From the NCBI RefSeq assembly GCF_000315625.1, contig NW_005434564.1, positions 170,787 through 229,758 on the forward strand: a stretch of DNA of 58,972 nucleotides, written 5' to 3'. Position numbers and translations under genes: made by a program. The notes beneath the pieces are model-generated. The model was not told where the DNA came from and ran no database searches. It was given only the letters and a program-made list of their open reading frames with translations. Positions 36,225-47,612 of this stretch are shown one piece after another (the stretch's first letter is position 1; every line of letters starts with the position of its first letter). The DNA comes from Guillardia theta CCMP2712 (taxonomy: Eukaryota; Cryptophyceae; Pyrenomonadales; Geminigeraceae).

Positions 36225-36680
36225 TCCCCGGTCACGGCGCACAGTGACAGGCTGCCGGCTCCGTCGGATCGCACTCAGCGGCCATGATGAATCGGCGGCC
36301 GGGCCGGCGCCGCCGGGGGCCCGGGCCCGGCGGGGGAGCCTGCCAGTGGGCCACCGGCGTGGCCCAGGAGGGCCCCGCCGCGCCGGGGAGTGGCCCGAGG
36401 GGGCTATCTCCGAGCCCGGACCGAGGTGGCGCGCCGCGCCCTCAGCCTGGCAGAGGATGAGGCTCTCTCCGGGCCGGGGCCCCTCCAGAGGCTCTAGCCG
36501 CAGCCTCAGCGAGTCACGGAGGTCCCAAGGATACGTGACTAGCCTCGGATGATAACCGTCGAGCCTCAGCCTGGCCGCCGGGAGCCGCCGCCCGCCGCCC
36601 CCCCGCGACCGGGCCGGGGCCCCCGCCCGGTCAACCTGCGGTCCGAGTCACTGTGCCGCGGTCGCCGATACGCCGGATGA
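36225..36680. repeat. GC-rich island
   Basis: Extreme GC with GGGCCCGGGCCCGG, GCCGCGCCGGGG and GCCGCCGCCC words, and many GAGTCAC and CTCAGC words. Apparent open frames are arginine/glycine/proline-rich composition artefacts. From 36690 to 37160 composition returns to normal, with no gene seen before the carboxypeptidase 3' end. Confidence 0.65.
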
Positions 36681-37216
36681 AGAACGTGTTACGCACGAGA
36701 CAATGTTGCATGGTCCGCCAATTACACCAGTCATGTTCTAATTACAAAGAACACAGGAACGAAGTTAAGATGCAGATTACAAACCATCACATGTACTCAG
36801 TATCTGTTGCTAAACTTCAGAGCAACCGACGTCCACACACCTCAGCTCGAATTGGTGCTTCTCAGAACCGTCGTGATGGTATCAGACGTACTCCGAGTCA
36901 GGCTCCCCAGGCAGGCGGTATCCATTTGTGTTGCTGAATCTTGCTGAAACTGACATCATTTGAAACAGACACTTCTGGTACAATTCCTTAATTTAGAACG
37001 GTGTTTCTGCCAAAACATTCAGAACTGTGTCTGATGATTTCAAATCTTAGGGGCACAATGATATATCAATCCGAGTGATTCAGCCCGGGCCGCATGAAAG
37101 TTCAGACGGTAGCTCAGTCACTCGGAGAAGGTCACGAGCAGAAGAAAAGAATATTTCTCCTTTAATCAATTCACGCGTCCCAGTGACTCCTGCCGTCTTG
37201 CTCACCGTCTCCTCCC

Positions 37217-40200
37217 TCACCCTCGTTTCACGCTCTGCCTCTTGTTCGCCTCCACAACCTTCTTCCCCTTCCCCGTCTTGGACGAACTGGCCACCCCCTT
37301 AGACACAAGCTTCCCAGAGTTCTTCTTAGTCAGCTGCCCCTTGCCGTTAGCAACTCCCTCCTTCTTCTTCTTCTTGGCCTCTGCATCTTGCTCTCCACCC
37401 CCGCTCCCTGCCCCGAGCTCAAACTCCATGATGTCCTCTCCCGACCTGCGGCATGACGGTCAGCTCGCCAGCAGCGGGCCCGGCGGCATCACTCACGCTC
37501 TCTTAATCTCAGGATGCAGCAGCTCCAACTCGTTCAGCGCCGCGTCCAGCCGGACCCTGGAAGGATCGTACATCTCCAGTATCGCCTGCCCTTCAGTCAT
37601 GGCACGACCAGTCGGTCAGGACCATTGTCACCTCGCAGAACAGCCTCCCCATGTCCAGGTAGTCCTCGAGCTGCATTCCAGCATTAGCGGCTCACAATAG
37701 GCAGCTGGGCGTTACGTTGAAGTGGATCGGAGGGCGGACAGAAGGATCCTCGCCGAAGTCTCCGCCGCCTTTACAACCGAAGTGAAGGAGGGCAGGAGCA
37801 AGAGCAGTGAGGAGAAAGAGGAGGAGGGAGGAGGAGGGAGGAGGAGGAGGAGGAGGAGGAGGAGAGAGTAAAGAGAGCAGGAGCAGGAGGGTCAGAGGCC
37901 TCGTACCGAGAGACATCTCCAGCGTGTAGCTGTTAGGGATGGCAAATTCCCGCCAGACTACAACTCTGCTCAAAATATCAGGAAGTAGGGAGAGGGGCAG
38001 TAAGGAAAAGAGAAGGAGAAAAGGAGAGGGGAACAGAAGGGAGGGTGGGAACGGAACATTGTGGGAAAAGACAAAATCAGGAGGAACCTTGCCGCTGACT
38101 CCTTGTATTTCTGGACTTTGAAGTTGCAGTCGTCGTAGCTGAACATGAGGCTCTCGTTGTGCAGGAGGTAGGGGAAGACCTGGACGAGCGACGAGGTTAT
38201 GAGAGGAGGGAGGAGAGAAAGAGATGAGAGGAACGAGGGAGCTGATGAGACCAAGACGACAAGGAAGACACAGAAAGTCACGGAGAGTCTCTCACCCTCT
38301 CCTTGAGACGCAACGCTGTTTGCTTCGATGTGCACCCGTACATGAACATGTTACATTTCCGTGAATGACCTGCACGGAAGCAGGGTCAGCTGAGGTGAGC
38401 TGAGGTGAGGTCGGGGATTCACCATGAATATCGCAGAAGATGGCGACGTCGCGAGCGGCTTCACGCTGAGTCAGCGCGACTGATATCTAAGTCAACCGCC
38501 TCACCTTTGGTGTATCGGATGATCTGCTTGAACGAGTGCACCGTCGGATGGAGCACTGAGCAGGTCGCGTCAGATGGAAGGGAACAAGAAGGGGAGAGCA
38601 ACGAGGGGAGGGAAGGGGAGGAGAGGAGGGAGGGAGGGAGGGAGGGAGGGAGGGAGGGAGGGAGGGGCACTGCTCAACTGACCTCGACAAGGGTTCTGCC
38701 ACTGGCGGTTCAAATCATGTCCTGACAAGGAACAGCTGCGGAGATAGAGTTAGGATGCAGTGAGGCAACGAGAGCGACTGACCGATACTGCCCGTTGATC
38801 ACACCATCGGGGTTGAGCATGGGAACGACTTTGAAGATGAAGTTCTCCCGCAAGATCCGCGCGCGGGCACAGGAGCCGCACAGGAACTCAAGGAAGCTTG
38901 CAAGTACATGTCAGGCACATCGGCCTCGAGGAGAAGTAGCTCACCCGTGCATAGTCCAGGACGCACAAGTCTCGCCAGGATGGACCCGGGCGGATACACT
39001 GCAAGGATGATAAATGAGAGAGGGGAGGACAGGACAGAGTCTTGGGACCAGATGGCTCGACGACGGGAAATAACCTCAGGCGGGCTCATGAAGTTCGTGA
39101 TGGTCAGCATGGGGCACTTGTTTCCAATCTGAGAGGGCAGGAGAAGTCATTGAAGAGCGCCACAGTGACGAGGAAAGGAGGAGAGCAAGAGGGGAGGAGA
39201 GCGGGAGAGCAGGAGAGCAGAAGGAAAAGAGGAAAGGAGAGCAGCAGGAGAAGAGGGGAGGAGAAGGGAGGATGGGTTGGGAGGAGAGTGCAAGTGCAAG
39301 AGAAGAATAGGATGAAGGGAAGCAGTGAAGTTACCAGAGTGTCGCACATCGTCGAGACCTTGACGATGCGAGAAGCGTTGGGTCGAGCCAGCAGCTCGGC
39401 AATGAGATGAGACAAGTCGGTATAGCTGTTAACAAATGCCAGTCAAACCTTCCGAAGGGGAGAGCAAGCATGACGAACCTGTACGGATAACAATGCGCCA
39501 GGTAGCAGACATCGTTGCCGTGGGGGAAGACAAGGGTAAAGGTCAGCGTGTAGTAGGACTGCCCAGTCTCTGTCTCGTAATGGTTCTCGTAGTATGCTAT
39601 CCTCTCCCCCACTCGCCTCCACCCAACGCCCCTGCAACGTGGCGTCAAGATCGCCAGCAGAGCATCGCAGGCCTACCTTGAAGCCTCGGTAACTGAGAAG
39701 AGCGATGGGCGCATGCCGACGTTACACAAGGAGTCGGGCTGAGGCAGAGCCACAAGGTCAGGCAGGGGGCGAGAGAAAACAAACTATGAGGAAGACCTTG
39801 ACGAAGTTGACGATGTTCAGCTTGTACTCTACACCGGCTTCCATGTTGGTCACAGCGAAGTAGTACCACTACAGAAGCCTTTCATGTCGCGTCATCCGCC
39901 ACCAAGAGTCATTACCTGCGTGTTGCCGCCACTCTGAGAGGCCTTGGTGTTGATGTCCGGCATCAGGTACAAGTCGTACTCGTACTCGTGCACCTGATCA
40001 CGAGGCTTCAGTCCCTTCCTTGCGACTCATCGCAGCCAGACCTGTATGACTCGTCCGAGGTTTCCGCCTTCGAACCTGGAGTCAAACAAGAGAGTCTTCG
40101 AGTTGATCTCAGATGTCACGGACTGAGGATGCTTCCCACTCGCCTTCTCCCCCACCATCTCCCTGGGCATGTCGTTGAGCCGCTCCATCTCACCCTGTCC

Positions 40201-42323
40201 TCTCTCCAAGTTGTCGCTGCAGGACTTGCTCCTTCGTGTGCCCATCACTTCTGCTCTCGCGGATTCGAGCTCAGCCAGGTCACTCATTGAAGAAAAGTTT
40301 GAGTCCAGGTCATCTTTCGAGGTCGACCTTGACATCGTTCCTAGAGCGTCTGAGGGGGAGGGAAGGTTCGAAGGGCCGGCACTCGCGATCTCTGCTCCGG
40401 CAAGCATCTTCTCTTGCTCCACAGGACTCTCCAACTTGACATCCACAAGCTCCTCGGCCACTACATGCTCATCCTCCATGGCTGCGGGGTCCAGACCTGC
40501 AGGGTCCTCAATCTCCAGGCCGGCCAAGTCAAGCAGCTCCTCAGGAGTGTCGGTATCATCAGGGTCAAGGATGTCGTCGTCGTCGCCATCGCACTCGACA
40601 TCCTGCTCGATCTCCTCGTCACTCACGTCCGAGACCGTGTCACGTTGCGTCCGGGAGAGGTTAGCGGAGCGATTGACTCGTGGAAGGGTCGAGGAGCTCC
40701 ACTCGTTGGCGATCGCATTCATGTCTAGGTCGTCTTCATTCCTGGCATCGACAGGATCCAGCATCGCCATCTCGTTCTCGAGCCCGTCAGGATCCACTTC
40801 GCCCTTGGGAGCTGCTGACGTCGCTTTCACCGCAGTCATCTCAAGCTCCGTGTCGTCGATCTCATCAAAACCGTTGCCATTGTCGTACTTGCCATCCGGT
40901 GAGCCCTTGTACCCTGACACGATGTGGCGAGCAAGGTCAAACAACTTCTCGCACGGAGCATCAGGAAAATGCAAGCTGTAAACGAGTCTGTCCAGTGTTG
41001 GACGAGTTTTGAGCCAGCGCGCCACATTCAGCAGCATCACTTCGGCGAGCACATCAGGGCCCGGCGGAAGAAACGGCTCTCGAGAGTTGCTTGCGATGCT
41101 GCGGGAGAGCGCAACAGAGACCCCAGCATTCTTCAACATGGGCCGGACACCGCTGACAGCCGGGGGAAGACCTCTTCGCGGCAAGGCCTCTGCATGCACG
41201 TCGTCGAGATACTTGATAGTATCAGGATTGTTCTCTGCATTCTCTGGAAAACAAAGGTCGTAGTTGAAGGTGTCGTCTACGACAGTCTTGTTCAGCAACT
41301 GTTTCGCCTCGGAAAATTCCCCCAGCACCTCAGATGTTAGCACCGTCCTTTGTAAACGATTGAGAACCATGTACGAACTCTTGAAAAGTTCTTGGGAGTC
41401 TGAATATCTACCTATCACGACAAACATAGCATCAATACCGCCGGCCCTCTTTAAGTTGTCCATATATCTCTGTAGCATATTCTCAGTAATATCTTCTGAG
41501 ACATGCCTCCTGACTATACATAACAAAAATTCTGTTGCAACCGCAACAAAACGCTTGTTGCCCACACGGGCATAGATAGCATTGACAACTGATTGCATTA
41601 CTTGCAGAGTTCCTACGAAAGGAAGGGTTCCATCTGAGGACTTGGCCATGCAGATCATCAGTTGTACTCCCATGATCGCAGCTTCCATGTTTTCGGCACC
41701 GAAATACTTCGTCTCTTTGTCACTCAGTACTTGAACCACAAGTTGCACTCCCCCAGTCTTGGCCACTGCAACTGAATTTTGAGGGCTGGTGGTCAAGGAA
41801 CAGAGGCATGTAAACCCCGCTTTCTGGAAAGAAATGCGCTTGATGTGCGAAGCCAGGAGAGAGACTATGGGAGGAAGACCCCCTTCCAGTCTGATGATGA
41901 TGGCCACCCCTTTCAAACACTTGCAGAGGGTCGTGAGCGTCTCAAGGACTGCAAGCGAGACGGACTCATCCGAGGATCTAGATCTGATCAGCCCTAGGAT
42001 TGCCTTGATCATCGGGGCCGCTGTCTTGCTTCCAGCCGCGATGAACTTGGGCGTCTTGGCATAATGTGACGTGCGTCGAAGGGCCTTGACAATATCATCG
42101 GAGCTCGCATCCGAATCCACGAGGCAGGCTGCTTCTGACATCAGCTCTGATGAGTTTGTCTTTCGTGTTGGCACTACAACCCTCACTACGAGGGGGGCTC
42201 CACTGTTCACAGCGGCCCCTGAAGAAGAATTGCCTATGAAACAAGTCAAGCATCAGGTCAGATCTTTGCTGTTGCAGACAAGTCCGATTGAAAAGTACCT
42301 GTGTTGAATTGTCTGCCTGACAT
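37217..42323 (-). CDS. AGTPBP1: AGTPBP1/Nna1-like cytosolic carboxypeptidase
   Basis: M14 metallocarboxypeptidase that removes glutamates from tubulin and other protein tails. Twenty exons: 42323-42299, 42233-40042, 39993-39916, 39868-39797, 39738-39677, 39631-39479, 39425-39335, 39128-39049, 38998-38945, 38896-38783, 38735-38683, 38555-38505, 38458-38423, 38369-38296, 38179-38088, 37965-37907, 37768-37716, 37670-37632, 37585-37497, 37445-37217; 3696 nt, 1231 aa, close to human AGTPBP1. The first ~370 aa are ARM-like helices, then an acidic low-complexity linker, then the catalytic part: [19 protein letters not shown], zinc ligands in [37 protein letters not shown], third zinc ligand in [17 protein letters not shown], and the catalytic Glu in [11 protein letters not shown]. 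All key residues are present, so it is likely active. The tail is Lys-rich. The start exon MSGRQFNT is short but in phase. Confidence 0.95.
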
Positions 42324-43130
42324 GGTCAGTCAAGCAAAGCAGATGCTTCAGACTTCTGGTCTCCGCCAAGTGCACAACGCAAGCACATGAAATAATCGGT
42401 TCATGCTCTGCTCACACAACCATTAGCACTGTGGGTAAGCAGACATGAACTTCTTCACGAAAGCAGAACTTACGTTCAAGAATTCTGCCTCGATACTTCA
42501 AGTATACTTGATTGAATTGAAGTCACGTTGACAGATCGAAGTAAGAACGTTCATTCCCACTGCAGTGCAAAGGATATATCAATCCTACTGCATATACACT
42601 TTTGCAGTAGGACGAAGGGATTGAGAGTTGCTTGTCGTCAAAGGAAAAAGGGGCGCGCAGACAAGAGGTGCTTAGCAAAACTTTGATGAATGAGGAAATA
42701 ATTTCGATCACGAGGAGGAGGAGGACAGTGAGTTGTGTGATCAGGTGTTGAAAACATCAGGCTGGAACGACTCAGAAGCAACCAGACGACAAAGATGAAA
42801 TCTCAGCAGGGGTGGGCTCCAGATTGGGGAAGGGTGCAGAGCAAAGTAGGTAGGAATGAATGGTCAGGAGGGGACAGAACAAGGATGGAAAGGATGCAGG
42901 GAGGAAAGGGTGGTGGGGATAATAGAAGGAAACACGACAAGGGGACGAAAGGAGAGGGAGTTGGACAGCAATGGTGAACATGAAGGGAAGGTTGAAGAGG
43001 TAAGAACGGGATGAAGGAGGAGGAGGAGGAGGAGGAGAGGAGGAGGAGGAGAGAGTGAGGGCGAGTGTGGAGGGACATTCGCCTGCCTGTGGCCGCTATC
43101 TTGAAGTTAGCATTGGCGGGTCGGCTGCAG
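42324..43130. other. Upstream region of the carboxypeptidase gene
   Basis: Promoter side of the carboxypeptidase gene, with ordinary composition to about 42700 and purine-rich GGA/GAG repeats near 42710-42725 and 43010-43060. I see no gene or RNA. Confidence 0.5.
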
Positions 43131-43375
43131 GTGGTCGTTTGAGTGGGGTGGTAACGGAAATAGGGGTACAATCGGTGATGGGTGGGGTATGGGGTGGTGA
43201 TGTAAGAGGAAGGAAAGTCATATTGGTGGGTATTTATATAGTCTTAGTGATCTATATTTGATGGTAGGGTAGTAAAATGTATGGTAGGGTATAGCATGTG
43301 AGAGGTGGTGGTATTACCAGTATCTATTGTTGTGGAATACATAGGGTGGGTGTGGTGAGAAAATCCCTCATCCCC
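43130..43375 (+). repeat. G-run array
   Basis: GGGTGGGGTATGGGGTGG followed by spaced GGTAGGGTA and GGGTGGGTG blocks, directly left of the largest island. Same texture as at 5.1 and 49.8 kb. Confidence 0.7.
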
Positions 43376-43600
43376 CCTCATGCCAAGCCTTCATCACTGA
43401 GCACTGCTCAGACCGTACTGAGCATCATCCTCACCCTGAGCATCATCACTGTCGGTCAGTGATCATCAGCAGCATCAGATCATGGGCCCTAGTCACGTCA
43501 CTGATGAGTCCCCCAGATCATCCGGCATGATCGGTGATCCCGGAGCCTCGGAGTCCCCAGCATCATCCGATCATGAGGGCCGGCGCAGCCAACTCGGATC
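43375..43600. repeat. GATCATC-dense low-complexity segment
   Basis: Unusually dense in GCATCATC, GATCAT, TGATC and CACTGA words (GAGCATCATC at 43418 and 43439). Too irregular for a tandem repeat and with no reading frame of interest. It forms the left edge of the island. Confidence 0.6.
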
Positions 43601-43706
43601 ATCCGCCTAAGTTCCGAGTTGACCTTGCCCGGACTCCGTTATGACCGGAGCTGGGTGCATCCCGCCGGTATGCGTCTCATTCCTTCGGCGACGGCCACAG
43701 CGCGGC

Positions 43707-43960
43707 GATATCGCTGGCATGGCGCGGGGGAATTGTCCTGCCAGTGCGCACCGGCAGTCAGTAAGTGAAGGCATCAGTTAAGTTTGGGGGACAGCAGTTG
43801 GCCGGGCAGGAATACTGATAGGTTTCAAGTTCTCGCTGTCTTTTCTCGGAAGTTCCCGCCGTTTGGCCAGTGCGACAGTTGTCAGGGTCAATCCTCCTCT
43901 ACTCTCCTGATGATTGTCCTCGTACTGATTTTTAACTTGACTTAACTTTGAGTAAAGAGC
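43707..43960 (+). repeat. Paired island element, copy A
   Basis: About 250 bp matching copy B at 44140-44416. It holds AAGTGAAGGCATCAGTTAAG and TTTGGGGGACAGCAGT, then TCTCGCTGTCTTTTCTC, a diverged middle, and the tail TGATTGTCCTCGTACTGATT followed by ACTTAACTTTGAGTAAAG. From the GTGAAGG box to the tail end is about 190-200 bp in both copies. Confidence 0.8.
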
Positions 43961-44139
43961 CAGGAAGATTTTCAAAGTCACTAAGTTCGTCAGCCGCGCC
44001 CGGAGCCGCCGCGGCTGGGCCGCCCGGCGCCCCCCCGGGCCGCGGTCATCCGGGAGAGTCCGGCGCGGGTGCTTCACTGACTCCCGTCACCCGTGCCACG
44101 TGACCGTGCCGCTGGCGGCCCGGCGGCGGCCGCCGCGTG

Positions 44140-44416
44140 ACATCGCTGGCCGGGCCCCGGCCCGGCCCCGCCCGGGCATGGGCCGGGGGAACTTAGGCTT
44201 CCGAATTGTCCAGCGCGCAGTTAAGTGAAGGTATCAGTTAAGTTTGGGGGACAGCAGTCGGCAGGGCATTGGGGTTGGTTCTCGCTGTCTTTTCTCTTCT
44301 CGCCGTTCAACGGTTTGGCCTGTGCGACGGAGTGTCAGGGTCCGACGGGCCAAGCCTCCTCGACTCAGGCTCCTGATTGTCCTCGTACTGATTTTTGACT
44401 TAACTTTGAGTAAAGT
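44140..44416 (+). repeat. Paired island element, copy B
   Basis: Second copy, same orientation, about 440-460 bp downstream of copy A. It shares the TAAGTGAAGG box, GTTAAGTTTGGGGGACAGCA, TTCTCGCTGTCTTTTCTC and the complete tail. The middle differs by small indels. GC-rich sequence lies between the copies. Confidence 0.8.
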
Positions 44417-45010
44417 ACTCGGCGGTATGCGCCTGCCACCCTCAGCACGCGCGGCAGTGCGCCGCGCCGACTCGGGGCGGCTCAGCGGCGGCTTGAAAGA
44501 AGTCTCAAAGTCGGCAGTGTGACTGGCGGTGACCGTCCGAGACGGTACGGTACGCCCCAGGCTGTGACCGACGGGGCCGGTTCACGGTTGGGCTCAGACT
44601 CAGGACTCACTGAGTTACGCCGTGCGGATCTCTTTTCAAGTTTTTTTTCGCCCCCGAGGAGTCGACGGACTGGTGACCCTGTGCTGCCAACCACCCCGGC
44701 GTGAAGGGTCGGCCAGGGGGGTAGTGAACCTGTCACAGTGTCTTGGTGAACCCTGTGACGTATGGACAACTTGGCGACGGTTAAACTCTCTTCCGCAGAT
44801 CGGTATCTCCACACATCTCAGCGCGATCTCGTCAGCCGCTGAGCACCACAAAGTATGCCGGCCCCTCTCCCCGTGCCCCTTCTCCCCCTGCTCCAATTTC
44901 GGCATTCATGTTGCCTTGCCCTCGCTCGAATACCCTGCCTGCCTTGCCCACTCCTTCACTTTCATTCCTTTTCTCGCATCGCTCGAACTACTGCCTTGGC
45001 AAATATTGAC
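44416..45010. repeat. GC-rich island continuation
   Basis: GC-rich to about 44600 with GGTACGGTACG, then a gradual return to pyrimidine-rich normal sequence by 44850. No gene is recognised. Confidence 0.5.
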
Positions 45011-45015
45011 CCAAC

Positions 45016-45502
45016 ATGCACGTCCATGAATGCGCCATCGACTATCAGGATGTTTCGATTTCTTCAGACGAGGTCCCCACTGAAGTTGAGTTTGACCTCA
45101 CAAGTGAGGAGTATTCTTTCCTGACCCAAACTGGTGGAGTCTTTGGATGTGCTTCATGCGACTTCTGTGTGATGAACGGCAAAGACCATATTCGTTACAA
45201 GCAATTCGGGTGTCCTTGCAAATTGAAGCAGTTGACAGCACTATCTCACTCCATCTCGCTGATATCTTCGAAGAAAACTCGACAGATTATTGGAGCCACG
45301 GGCTGTGTGCTTAATCTACAATCTGAATGAATACATGAAATGTCCGATCAAAAGTTTGCCATTTTTTGATACATGGCGCTTCACAGAGAATTCAATCCTT
45401 CAGATTGTATACAAACTTGAAGTCTTTCAGGCCTCGAGATTCATGCCGGTGAAGTATTCGTCAGCTTCCTCAAGACGTGGTCACGCAGGATTCAAATTCT
45501 GA
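45016..45502 (+). CDS. Orphan Cys-rich ORF pair inside the island cluster
   Basis: The first frame (45016-45330) starts MHVHECAIDYQDVSIS and carries GCASCDFCVMNGKDH followed by FGCPCKLKQ, a CxxCxxC...CxC pattern that could bind zinc. The second frame (45290-45502) contains IYNLNEYMKCPIKSLPFFD and RFMPVKYSSASSRRG. They overlap in different frames and could be one gene with an unseen intron or a frameshift. Lying between GC islands suggests a mobile-element remnant, but no transposase or polymerase motif is seen. I do not recognise the family. Confidence 0.35.
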
Positions 45503-45960
45503 CTCAATGTGTCGGAGCGGTATGCGGCCGCTCAGATGACCAGCCGCTGAGCATCGTCCCGTTGTAGTATGGCCGTAGTACTGCCGTACTCCGAACTCGG
45601 TCCGGGAAGTCCGATCGGACGGGAAGTCCGACCGTACCGTACCGTACGGTACGGTCACGGTCCGATCTCGGTTACTGTGACAGAGTGATGCTTTCAGGCA
45701 GGCTCAGAGCCTGCGTTGGAACTTTGAAACAGTGAGACTCGGGCCCCGGGTCGGCCCCCGATCGGACCGCCCGGCCGGTCCGATCCCGGCGATCAGTCAC
45801 AGGCTGGCAGCCCCGGGTAACGACCGTACGCCGGCGCCCGGCCGCAGGCCGCGGGTCACCGGTGGGCTGTCACCGATCGGCCGCCCCCGACTGCGGCCCC
45901 CGGGCGGCTGACTCGGAGCCTATCGTGTGAGCCCGCCTGGCAGTAGGGCCGACAGACCGT
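45503..45960. repeat. GC-rich island with GGTAC palindrome
   Basis: Island sequence with a near-perfect palindrome of GTACC/GGTAC units at 45632-45660, then CGGGCCCCGGG-type words. The pentamer GGTAC is also tandemly repeated in the last island (58572-58600). No coding potential is credible. Confidence 0.6.
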
Positions 45961-45997
45961 GAAGTGACGAGGCCCTGAGGGGTCAACGAGAGAGGAT

Positions 45998-46300
45998 GAT
46001 GACCTTACAAGGGGGGTGGGGGTCATAGAAGTAGAACAGAAATGCGAGAGGTGGGGGTCATTTCTAGTAAAACGATGGGGTCCGAGTCCATGATGCCAGG
46101 GGGTTTGAAGAGTGAACCTTGAGGTGAAGGGTGGGGTCTGAGGAATCATGAAGTGATGGTGGAATAGTCCCTTGGGGGTAGGTAGGGGTGGTCTAAAGTG
46201 ATAGGCTGAGACTGTACTTCTGGTAGTAATGCCATGAAGTGGAGGGGGTGGGGTCCGTTGAGGGAAGAAAAGTTTGAGTCGGTTTATGGGGTGGGTCCGT
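45998..46300 (+). repeat. G-run array
   Basis: Nine or more blocks such as GGGGGGTGGGGGTCAT, GGTGGGGGTCATTTC, GGGTGGGGTC and GGGGGTAGGTAGGGGTGG. Here the array lies on the right side of an island, whereas at 5.1, 43.1 and 49.8 kb it lies on the left. Confidence 0.7.
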
Positions 46301-46692
46301 CTGCCGTCAGCGGCGCCGCGGCAGTCAAGCCGCTCTGGCATGATGGCGGGAAGCAGGAGGGGAAAGACGGGGGAGCAGGAGGGAGAGACGCGTCAGGACT
46401 GATGAGGAAGGAGCGGAGAGAAGACGAGAGCATGAGGGGATAGAGATGAGAGACAAACTAAAGTGGATATTCAGTGGGCAAGTACTGAATTGAATCGCTA
46501 ACACTGTTTGATATCTCAAAGTTTTCCGACTTGTTCAGTTGAGTTCAAGAGGATAGGGGATTTTCGTGAGAGGCTAGCATTTCTCACACCGGCAAGGGTA
46601 AAGAAGAGACCACATCTTGATAACCGAACCTGCAAAGCTTTTGGCTGTCACTAACTGATAGATTTGAAACCTTCTTGCACTTTCTGTTGCAG

Positions 46693-47127
46693 GCAAAGGT
46701 GGTGCGAAATGATTGTAACATTTTTTTATCAGCGATTATGGTAGAACATTCAGACAGAAAGACTCTCCAGGACAAAAATTCCTTTGCAGAAACGGTTGGC
46801 AAAACCAAGCTTGAAAGCGTACAGAAGTTTCGCCGCAAGAAGATCCTAGACAAGAATCTGTTGAACGCTGTTTTATCCAACTTGGAAGTGAGGGCATCAG
46901 AAAATCTTTCAGAGAAGGGAACTGAGACAACGCATGGCAAGCCGCAACAATCCACTGATAAAGAGAGAGTCTCTTCGAAGTACACTCTCACGTATGCAAA
47001 ATCGCTCTACGCCGTAGAAGAAATGAAGAATACCGTCGCAACGTCAAAAGAAAGAAAGCCTGCAGAAATGACGTTGAACGAAGGTGCCTTTGCAGACAGC
47101 ATGCATCATTTTTGCGTTTTGAGGTGA
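46693..47127 (+). CDS. Hypothetical lysine-rich protein or exon
   Basis: Open frame following an acceptor-like TTCTGTTGCAG at 46682-46692; first ATG at 46738. It reads MVEHSDRKTLQDKNSFAET, then KFRRKKILDKNLLNAVLSNL, and ends MHHFCVLR. Composition is protein-like (Lys, Glu, Ser, few repeats) and moderately AT-rich. No family is recognised. It may be the 5' part of the gene that continues at 47138, but the simple junction (28 nt, phase 2) gives a stop, so I list it apart. Confidence 0.35.
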   Translation, partial: AKVVRNDCNIFLSAIMVEHSDRKTLQDKNSFAETVGKTKLESVQKFRRKKILDKNLLNAVLSNLEVRASENLSEKGTETTHGKPQQSTDKERVSSKYTLTYAKSLYAVEEMKNTVATSKERKPAEMTLNEGAFADSMHHFCVLR

Positions 47128-47137
47128 AGATTCATTG

Positions 47138-47612
47138 ATGGCATCCTCAGGTGTTTACCTAAAGAGCGAGCTTGATCTCAACAACATCGAAAGAGCTAAG
47201 TCATCTGTACTGAGTGAGCTCGCGACGTCAGGCGTTGAGCCGCCAGCTTCTCAGGTACGTCTCTGTTTGCCCAGAAGCCTCGCTGATCATTTGAATAAAC
47301 TCTTCCCAAATCGTGTTCTTCCTGAAATACCACCATGTATGTTGTCCGGACTGATGACAATTTCAGATTCGTCCACATCGTGCGTGTAGACAAATTTCAG
47401 ATGACAAGAAATATGCGATGTTTTTACAAGAGTCATGGGGGCAACCCAAACGAATCATTTATGGTATTCTTCTTTTCATTACACACCAGACCTGGAATGA
47501 TTCAACTTCATTTGTAGCACCTTCCAGGAAAAGGCAAAGGAACAATCAAATCTGTTCAGCATCCGGTGCGGAATTGAATCTTGAGTCCTTCGATCAAACA
47601 CTTCAAGACTGA
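47138..47612 (+). CDS. Hypothetical small basic protein
   Basis: Three exons, 47138-47254, 47367-47463 and 47518-47612, join in phase to 102 aa: start MASSGVYLKSELDLNNIER, middle SDDKKYAMFLQESWGQPKR, basic SRKRQRNNQ, end LNLESFDQTLQD. Splice sites are good (CAG|GTACGT, TTTCAG, TTTGTAG). The KRQR patch could be a nuclear signal. No family is recognised. It may be the 3' end of a larger gene that includes 46693-47127. Confidence 0.45.

Noticed and set aside
36244-36552. Arg/Gly/Pro-rich frames in GC islands (also near 5617-5973 and 58148-58603)
   Set aside because: All six frames are open because stop codons are rare in such GC-rich DNA; no domain or splice pattern.
38998-39049. Loss of the HPGE zinc motif in the carboxypeptidase
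   Set aside because: A first reading gave RPGPS, but the correct donor at 39049 puts the exon in the frame [12 protein letters not shown], so the site is intact.
43375-43600. CRISPR-like array in the GATCATC segment
   Set aside because: No constant repeat with regular spacers; words overlap irregularly, and this is a eukaryotic nuclear locus.
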